Source: an uncultured Clostridia bacterium
GTDB lineage: Bacteria; Bacillota; Clostridia; Oscillospirales; CAG-382
Length of the DNA stretch: 64,000 bases
Assembly: GCA_947630765.1 (NCBI GenBank)
Contig: CANRIX010000002.1
Coordinates: 1-64,000, forward strand
Reading direction: 5' to 3'
This document shows, in pieces, positions 59,577-64,000 of the stretch (positions are counted from its first letter, which is position 1; each line of letters opens with the position of its first letter). The notes under the pieces were generated by a model. It ran no database searches. It was not told where the DNA came from and saw only the letters and a list, made by a program, of their open reading frames with translations. Position numbers and translations under genes: made by a program.

Positions 59577-59618
59577 GCTGACCTAACGGCTCTACGGGGA
59601 GAAAGAGAGGTCTTAATT
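59577..59618 (+). repeat. Repeated leader element, copy 2
   Basis: GCTGACCTAACGGCTCTACG then GGGAGAAAGAGAGG stands directly before the ATG at 59619. It is the best-conserved copy of the leader repeat. Confidence 0.6.
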
Positions 59619-59852
59619 ATGTGGACAGATAAACTTGAAAGCGGCGTATATGAGCGCCTGTGTAATTGCAGGAGCAGAAAAAGCGACATCGAACCGCTGA
59701 CGAATGCAAAATGGGCAGCTATGAGAGAGGCTGGAAAAGACAAACAGGGATTTACCAAAGAGGATGCTCTCGTTGCTGTTTTAGAAATGCTGGACTGCAA
59801 TGGCCAGTGCTTCGACCTTACTGCGGACGAGTATAGCGAGCTTATCAGATAG
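59619..59852 (+). CDS. Hypothetical small phage protein, 77 aa
   Basis: Preceded by the leader repeat ending GAGAGGTCTTAATT. The product is acidic with a few Cys (YERLCNCRSRKSDIEPLTNA, VLEMLDCNGQCFDL). Not recognised. Confidence 0.6.
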   Translation: MWTDKLESGVYERLCNCRSRKSDIEPLTNAKWAAMREAGKDKQGFTKEDALVAVLEMLDCNGQCFDLTADEYSELIR

Positions 59853-59867
59853 AATGGAGGACAGACG

Positions 59868-60152
59868 ATGAAAGAATATCTTGCGATGTGGTATGATGTG
59901 GCAGCGGGAAAGTTGCACACGCGCGAGTTTACGGCGAATGATTTGCCGTCCGCAAAGCACAAGGCGTTCCAGATGCTCTGCGACAGCAGCGGGGACAGGC
60001 TGGCAGGGAATGTCGTAATCTATGAACGGCGGTATATGTTCGAGTGTGCAGGAGAGAGCAACCCGCGCCCGAATGGAGATGCGAAAGAGTTCGCTACGAG
60101 GGATTACTACACTGGAATGAAGATACGGAGAGGCGGCAAGGACAATGGCTAA
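59868..60152 (+). CDS. Hypothetical phage protein, 94 aa
   Basis: Follows ATGGAGGACAGACG. The product (EYLAMWYDVAAGKLHTREFT, SAKHKAFQMLCDSSGDRLAG) has a small alpha/beta look. It overlaps the next gene by 8 bp. Not recognised. Confidence 0.6.
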   Translation: MKEYLAMWYDVAAGKLHTREFTANDLPSAKHKAFQMLCDSSGDRLAGNVVIYERRYMFECAGESNPRPNGDAKEFATRDYYTGMKIRRGGKDNG

Positions 60153-60453
60153 GAAGATGACGAACGCGGACCGTATACGAGCGATGACAGATGATGAGCT
60201 TTTCGATTTCATCGACAAAGTGCGCCTTGACGATATAGATTATGCTTGTACGTTCTGCGATATGTGCGAGAATGATGGAGGCAACGCGCTGGGCATAGAC
60301 TGCGACGGCTGTTTGAGGCGCTGGCTTACTCTGGATGCCTCCGAGCATCCACAAGGACTGGACTATTTTGCCCCCAAAAGCGTCAAAAGAGGCTTTTCTG
60401 GTAGCTTGCAAAAAATCTCAAATTTTTTGAAAAAATTCGTAAAAAAGTGTTGA
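60145..60453 (+). CDS. Small Cys-rich phage protein, 102 aa
   Basis: The N terminus MTNADRIRAMTDDELFDFID and CTFCDMC ... CDGCLRRWL form a zinc-binding type widespread in clostridial phages. The last 25 residues (SNFLKKFVKKC) are read through the upstream element and -35 of the next promoter, so the coding end overlaps regulatory DNA. Confidence 0.65.
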   Translation: MAKKMTNADRIRAMTDDELFDFIDKVRLDDIDYACTFCDMCENDGGNALGIDCDGCLRRWLTLDASEHPQGLDYFAPKSVKRGFSGSLQKISNFLKKFVKKC

Positions 60454-60560
60454 CACCTACTACTCACGTGGTATAATCATAATCAAGATAGGGGAAAGCA
60501 CATAGCAAGTACCCAAAAAATTTTACGACACTTTGCCCCATATAGGGGAAAACGGAGGAA
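60423..60560 (+). promoter_or_regulatory. Duplicated promoter-operator module, copy 2
   Basis: TTTTTTGAAAAAATTCGT, TTGACA (60450-60455), 16-bp spacer, TATAAT (60472-60477) with the shared CACGTGGTATAATCATAATC, then TTTGCCCC-ATATA-GGGG (60533-60548) 4 bases before CGGAGG. It mirrors 58280-58420 in order and spacing (-35 to CCCC: 85 and 86 bp). Confidence 0.82.
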
Positions 60561-60566
60561 ATAATC

Positions 60567-61172
60567 ATGAAGTTTGAGAGCATCAACAGAAAGTACACCG
60601 AGATGGTAAACGAGTACATCGGCAGAGGGTATTATATCAATGCTGGAACGATGTCAGGCAGTCAGGGAGAAATCGCCCACATCGACCTGACGGACGGGAA
60701 AGATATTATCCGTATTCTGATGGAGGGCTTCAACGACTACGAGAGAGGCATCGAGGGCATCCGTATCACGGCTGGAAAATGCACGGAAGATACCAAGCCG
60801 AACGGCTCCCGCGATATTGGCTGCGGTATTTGGAACCATCGCCTTGAAGTTATAGAAACAGCCGAGTTCTTCCTTGTTGGAGAAGTGAGAGGCAATAAGG
60901 AATATTACGGAACGTATGATGAGGCTGTCGCGGCAAGAGACAAGCGTTACCAGAGGTACGAAAACCGCCCGTGCGACACAAAGAAAGTGGAACTTCCCGA
61001 AGCTGCAAAGGAAATCGCTCTGAGATGGGTCAAGAAAAACCTGACTTTCAAGAGAATAGGGCTTGCGAGCATTGATGCTGTGTATTCGGTGACTACGCTC
61101 AATCGTTTTGATGGAAAGCAAAGACGCAGCTACGTTGTGAGCGTAAAAGGCAAGCAGTACCAGTTGAAGTAA
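60567..61172 (+). CDS. Hypothetical phage protein, 201 aa
   Basis: Follows AAACGGAGGAAATAATC and the second promoter module. An alpha/beta product (ESINRKYTEMVNEYIGRGYY, INAGTMSGSQGEIAHIDLTD, EYYGTYDEAVAARDKRYQRY). I do not recognise it; similar proteins seem common in clostridial phages and conjugative elements. Confidence 0.65.
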   Translation: MKFESINRKYTEMVNEYIGRGYYINAGTMSGSQGEIAHIDLTDGKDIIRILMEGFNDYERGIEGIRITAGKCTEDTKPNGSRDIGCGIWNHRLEVIETAEFFLVGEVRGNKEYYGTYDEAVAARDKRYQRYENRPCDTKKVELPEAAKEIALRWVKKNLTFKRIGLASIDAVYSVTTLNRFDGKQRRSYVVSVKGKQYQLK

Positions 61173-61285
61173 ATTATTTTGCCAGAAAACGCCCCACAAC
61201 GGGACAAAGTTGTTTCACATGAAACATAAAAAGCCCCATAAAGGGAAACTGTCCTATCGGTTAAACGGGGAGAAAGGAACAGAAC
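61173..61285. promoter_or_regulatory. parS-like palindrome flanked by two CCCC-N5-GGG boxes
   Basis: TGTTTCACATGAAACA (61211-61226) has perfect 7-bp arms and differs by one base from the ParB/Spo0J parS site TGTTTCACGTGAAACA. On its sides are CCCC-ACAAC-GGGA (61192-61204) and CCCC-ATAAA-GGGA (61234-61246). A third copy of the leader repeat follows (CTATCGGTTAAACGGGGAGA, from 61253). No clear promoter is seen. Confidence 0.65.
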
Positions 61286-61732
61286 ATGAAGTATTTCAGC
61301 ACACAGCGCCCTTTGATGCCAGGAGGATTTCCGAAGCCAGAGGGCAACAAGGTCCTTGACATCCGCAACTTTGACAACCGCGAGTACGTGAAAGAAGTTG
61401 ACCGAATGGCGTGGGGATGGATTGAGTACGAGCGAAGACTTTCACATTCGGACATGGTGAATTATGAGCTTGTGCCACTTCCTGAAAGGGAGCTGCACCT
61501 TACCTATCTCGGCGAAGATAGCTGGGGCAGATACGTATACAAGGACGAAAACGGTAAGCTCTGGAAACTGCTCGACTGCTGCTCGCCGAGAGAAGTATGC
61601 GAGGAACGCCGAGACACACCGTATTCATCAAGCGGGAATGAGTTCGACGGAGAGCCAGACTGTCCGATGGCAAATGACATAAAACCTATATTTGAAATGG
61701 AGGTGAACGAAGATGAATTTTCCGAGGCGTGA
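61286..61732 (+). CDS. Conserved phage protein, 148 aa
   Basis: Follows GGAGAAAGGAACAGAAC. The product has YFSTQRPLMPGGFPKPEGNK, YELVPLPERELHLTYLGEDS, and CCSPREVCEERRDTPYSSSG, NEFDGEPDCPM. This pattern recurs in clostridial mobile elements. Function unknown. It overlaps the next gene by 20 bp. Confidence 0.65.
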   Translation: MKYFSTQRPLMPGGFPKPEGNKVLDIRNFDNREYVKEVDRMAWGWIEYERRLSHSDMVNYELVPLPERELHLTYLGEDSWGRYVYKDENGKLWKLLDCCSPREVCEERRDTPYSSSGNEFDGEPDCPMANDIKPIFEMEVNEDEFSEA

Positions 61733-61946
61733 AGTGGTGGAGGCTATCAGGGCGCAGTTTCCTATCGGATGCCGTGTGCAGCTCGACCAGATGGATGATG
61801 CGCAAGCACCGCCCAAAGGCACGAGGGGAACGGTGCTGGGAGTAGACGACATCGGCAGCATTATTGTGAGATGGGACAACGGATGCGGGCTATCGGTAGC
61901 CTACGGCGTTGACAGATGCCACAGAATTGGAGGCGAGGACGAATGA
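61713..61946 (+). CDS. DUF4314-like small protein, 77 aa
   Basis: Follows ATGGAGGTGAACGAAG. The pattern IGCRVQLDQMDDAQAPPKGT, RGTVLGVDDIGSIIVRWDNG, CGLSVAYGVD is that of DUF4314, a small beta-barrel-like domain of phages and conjugative elements. Function unknown. Confidence 0.8.
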   Translation: MNFPRREVVEAIRAQFPIGCRVQLDQMDDAQAPPKGTRGTVLGVDDIGSIIVRWDNGCGLSVAYGVDRCHRIGGEDE

Positions 61947-62116
61947 AGTATAGGAGGCTGACAGAGGCAGAAAAGGACAGGCATCCGTCAATCCACTATA
62001 CTGGGAGCGTCCGAGGAATGAAAAAGCTCGGCTTCTGGAAAAAGGGCGACGAGTGTGTGAGATGCGGACAGTATATCTACAACCTGTCTATTCGGATTGG
62101 AGGATGGATGCGGTAA
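61943..62116 (+). CDS. Small conserved phage protein, 57 aa
   Basis: ATG overlaps the previous stop (ATGA) behind GGAGGCGAGGACGA. MKYRRLTEAEKDRHPSIHYT, GSVRGMKKLGFWKKGDECVR and CGQYIYNL form a short type common beside DUF4314 genes. Function unknown. Confidence 0.65.
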   Translation: MKYRRLTEAEKDRHPSIHYTGSVRGMKKLGFWKKGDECVRCGQYIYNLSIRIGGWMR

Positions 62117-62313
62117 TGATGAACAAGGACGAATTCAGACAGTGGATTTACGATAACTACAACGTGCCTGGCGATAATTGCACGTTGGGACCGACGATGC
62201 TGGATGCCATTCTGGATTATGCCGAGGGGATGGAAGAAAACGAGCAGTACAGATTTCTTTGCAGGATGCTCGTCGAAATTCCTCGAAGAATAATCAAAAA
62301 GGTGAGGTACTGA
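62116..62313 (+). CDS. Small helical phage protein, 65 aa
   Basis: ATG 62116 (or 62119) overlaps the previous stop (TAATG). The product (DEFRQWIYDNYNVPGDNCTL, MLDAILDYAEGMEENEQYRF) is helical; the type often stands in small-gene clusters of clostridial phages. Function unknown. Confidence 0.62.
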   Translation: MMNKDEFRQWIYDNYNVPGDNCTLGPTMLDAILDYAEGMEENEQYRFLCRMLVEIPRRIIKKVRY

Positions 62314-62328
62314 AAGGGGGCGACGCGA

Positions 62329-62538
62329 ATGAAATTTGACCGCGAGGAACTTATATGCCCGTATTGTGGAGAAGCACAGTACGCCCATGAGCCAGACGAG
62401 ATTTCGGCAGATATGTGCTTCACGGAATGCGAACACTGCGGGAAAAATTTCTGGTACTCGGTTACTGTTACGCGAACATACTGGTCTGAAAAAGACAACG
62501 AAGCAGACGAAGATGAAACGGAGGACGATGAAAGATGA
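62329..62538 (+). CDS. Small zinc-ribbon protein, 69 aa
   Basis: Follows GAAAGGGGGCGACGCGA. CPYCGEAQYAHEPDE ... CFTECEHCGKNFWYSVTVTR is a zinc ribbon; the tail is acidic (DNEADEDETEDDE), giving a DNA-mimic-like charge. Function unknown. Confidence 0.65.
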   Translation: MKFDREELICPYCGEAQYAHEPDEISADMCFTECEHCGKNFWYSVTVTRTYWSEKDNEADEDETEDDER

Positions 62539-63089
62539 ACGATACGATAAAATATGCGCTTGAAAACATCAGCGCGGCGAGGCTGCACCTCGAAAATCTT
62601 GGCGTAGGAGAAATCACCGAGGATGAGGTTAAAGCCCTGTATGTGGTAGTTGATGCTCGCTTTGAAAACGGCTGGGAAACGACATATACAAGCCCGTACA
62701 ACGACATCCTGCTCATAGAGAAGTTGACACCCACGGATGAGTGCAAACTGTACGCCCACGCGATTGTAGGACGGCTTATCGAGATGAGGATTGTCGCCCA
62801 CGAGCCTGTAAAAAGCACAACTGCCCCGCCGGTGATGACGGAGCAGAAGCAAGAGCGGCAGGACGGGGATTATCCGTTCAAGAAGATTTCCCGCGCTGGG
62901 CGGACACCGCATCCAGTGGCACAGTATGAGCTTACCACAGGGGCGAAGCTGGGAGAGTTCCCGTCAATCTCGGCTGCACAGAAAGCGACTGGAATTGATG
63001 ATGCGTCCATAGCGAGATGCTGCCGAGGCGATTACGTACACGCTGGCGGGTATATGTGGAAATATGCCGCCCCAGTCATAGGAGGTTAA
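62535..63089 (+). CDS. Protein with C-terminal NUMOD1-like DNA-binding module, 184 aa
   Basis: Start overlaps the previous stop (ATGA). The N-terminal part is helical (ALENISAARLHLENLGVGEI). The last 55 residues (VAQYELTTGAKLGEFPSISA, AQKATGIDDASIARCCRGDY, GGYMWKY) match NUMOD1, the helix-turn-helix module of GIY-YIG and HNH homing endonucleases. No nuclease domain is present. Confidence 0.68.
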   Translation: MNDTIKYALENISAARLHLENLGVGEITEDEVKALYVVVDARFENGWETTYTSPYNDILLIEKLTPTDECKLYAHAIVGRLIEMRIVAHEPVKSTTAPPVMTEQKQERQDGDYPFKKISRAGRTPHPVAQYELTTGAKLGEFPSISAAQKATGIDDASIARCCRGDYVHAGGYMWKYAAPVIGG

Positions 63090-63093
63090 AACG

Positions 63094-63432
63094 ATGAAGT
63101 ACAACGGCAAAGAGGTTTACACACAGGAAACATTCAGCTTTGAAAAGGTCAAAATCGGCGACTATGTTGACCAAGAGCTTGTCGATGATTTTATGGATTT
63201 GCTGCCGCCCGCGAGTATGAGCGCAAGCTGCTCGCAGATTGGAGAGCCACACAGCCATAGGCAAGACCCTGACACTGGAAAGTGGAGAGCTACATACGCC
63301 ACGTTCAAGAAAGTCGCGGGAAAGTACCCGAAAGGCATCTGGCAGTATTGTGGGAATTGTTTCAGAGGCGAGACGGTGGAGAGAGGCAAAGACCCCGTTT
63401 ACGTCCTGCGGTCAGAGGGGGTGAGCGAATGA
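63094..63432 (+). CDS. Hypothetical phage protein, 112 aa
   Basis: Follows ATAGGAGGTTAAAACG. A conserved-looking central part (YVDQELVDDFMDLLPPASMS, ASCSQIGEPHSHRQDPDTGK, WRATYATFKKV) and YCGNCFRGE near the end. Similar small proteins are frequent in clostridial mobile elements; function unknown. Confidence 0.62.
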   Translation: MKYNGKEVYTQETFSFEKVKIGDYVDQELVDDFMDLLPPASMSASCSQIGEPHSHRQDPDTGKWRATYATFKKVAGKYPKGIWQYCGNCFRGETVERGKDPVYVLRSEGVSE

Positions 63433-63659
63433 ACTATACAATCGTTTCAGTACGTGAGTATGGCGCCGACTTCACGATGAGCTTAGACAAGTCTGGGAAT
63501 AAGTACGTAGTTTCCGTCCACGGCAGCACGAGCTTTGAATATAAGTCGAGGACTTTCGACAAGATGGAGGATGCGCAGGAGAAATTCATCACCATAGCTG
63601 GATGGTGCTGCGGCGGGCTATATAGTTTCAGTGACAGGGCGGCATACCTGATGAAATAA
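63429..63659 (+). CDS. Hypothetical small phage protein, 76 aa
   Basis: ATG 63429 overlaps the previous stop (ATGA). A beta-rich product (MNYTIVSVREYGADFTMSLD, KYVVSVHGSTSFEYKSRTFD) with a Cys pair. Not recognised. Confidence 0.6.
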   Translation: MNYTIVSVREYGADFTMSLDKSGNKYVVSVHGSTSFEYKSRTFDKMEDAQEKFITIAGWCCGGLYSFSDRAAYLMK

Positions 63660-63755
63660 CCGAAAATAATCGGCGATTTTCGGGGAGAAAAAAACCGAAT
63701 ACTTTCGGAAATCCGCAGATATTTACGATTATAACCGAAATCGACCCGAATTGCA
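63660..63755. repeat. Cluster of CCGAA/TTCGG dyads
   Basis: CCGAAAAT (63660-63667) and ATTTTCGG (63676-63683) form an 8-bp inverted repeat; CCGAATACTTTCGG, AACCGAAAT and ACCCGAA follow. The gap carries no gene. The motif family is that of 13708-13748 and 63963-64000. Confidence 0.6.
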
Positions 63756-63772
63756 GAAAGGTGGTGACGAAA

Positions 63773-63955
63773 ATGAAAATCGGAGAGGTTGTCGAGGCGC
63801 TTATCAGGCTGCGAGACGTGTTTGACTTGTCGAGATATGAGGACGAAGCCGTGTGCGCGGCGTGTAATGTGCTGGACAGACTGCCCATTATGATGGATGA
63901 AGAACAGGCGAAAAGTGCCTTAAATAAGGCGTTTTCGGGAACTTTCGACGATTGA
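63773..63955 (+). CDS. Hypothetical small phage protein, 60 aa
   Basis: ATG 63773 follows GAAAGGTGGTGACGAAA; an earlier GTG overlaps that site. The product is helical (MKIGEVVEALIRLRDVFDLS) with a C-terminal DEEQAKSALNKAFSGT. Not recognised. It lies between two CCGAA/TTCGG repeat clusters. Confidence 0.55.
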   Translation: MKIGEVVEALIRLRDVFDLSRYEDEAVCAACNVLDRLPIMMDEEQAKSALNKAFSGTFDD

Positions 63956-63962
63956 AAGATAG

Positions 63963-64000
63963 TTTTCGGAGATATTCTCCCCGAAAATATTCGGATATAC
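63963..64000. repeat. TTTTCGG/CCGAAAA dyad at the window end
   Basis: TTTTCGG (63963-63969) and CCGAAAA (63981-63987) are inverted; TCTCCCCGAAAAT then ATTCGGATATA aligns with TCTCCCCGAATAT then CCCCGAATATA at 13726-13749. Probably a leader or operator of the gene beyond the window. Confidence 0.55.

Noticed and set aside
1..64000. Transposons or insertion sequences
   Set aside because: No transposase gene or terminal inverted repeat pair of insertion-sequence type was seen; the only reverse transcriptase is the DGR one, without group II intron maturase features.

Overview
The window is the left edge of a Bacillota (probably gut- or rumen-type Clostridia) chromosome segment followed by about 60 kb of an integrated contractile-tailed (myovirus, PBSX/Xkd-like) prophage. 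The host assignment rests on AGGAGG-type ribosome sites, TTGACA/TATAAT promoters, a FIVAR-repeat surface protein, and phage proteins of the Xkd, YqbG, RecU, DnaD/DnaC, LLH-holin and large serine recombinase families. The right end of the prophage lies beyond base 64000.

Layout. (1) 1-4130, minus strand: 5' part of a large secreted host surface protein with discoidin-like and FIVAR repeats; it has no stop in the window. (2) 4.2-7.4 kb: large serine integrase, an XRE repressor and divergent Cro-like regulators around an operator/promoter region. (3) 7.4-23.7 kb: early genes for recombination and replication. These are an annealing-protein candidate, a fused SbcD-SbcC nuclease/ATPase, a DnaD-like protein, a DnaC-like loader carrying a frameshift, RecU, SSB, dUTPase and S-adenosylmethionine synthetase, with a MazF-DUF3850 fusion and the first of two variable proteins of a diversity-generating retroelement (DGR). 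(4) 23.7-27.3 kb: a promoter with an attenuator-like hairpin, then a ParB-fold protein, two TAGT-like glycosyltransferases and a radical SAM enzyme, which look like a nucleic-acid hypermodification cassette. (5) 27.3-50.99 kb: terminase, portal, head and contractile tail genes in Xkd order, with a programmed frameshift in the tail chaperone and a self-contained accessory gene (moron) driven by a promoter that carries a G10 tract. (6) 51.0-54.2 kb: the DGR core (variable protein, hairpin, avd, template repeat, reverse transcriptase). (7) 54.2-57.3 kb: lysis module. (8) 57.4-58.1 kb: HicAB. (9) 58.4-64.0 kb: a run of about 17 very small genes under duplicated promoters.

How the parts work together. 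One template repeat at 52.69 kb serves two variable repeats, at 51.96 kb and 34 kb away at 18.35 kb. Every one of 38 template/variable differences falls on a template adenine. Both variable repeats are followed at the same distance by an 8-bp GC hairpin with a GRNA tetraloop, so both look like active, retained targets. A short dyad, CCCC-N5-GGGG usually preceded by TTTG, lies at the repressor/Cro region and just before the ribosome site behind four other promoters. It probably links integration control, late genes, the moron and the right-end small-gene cluster into one regulon. Readings of function come from protein and DNA patterns seen here; no database search was run.
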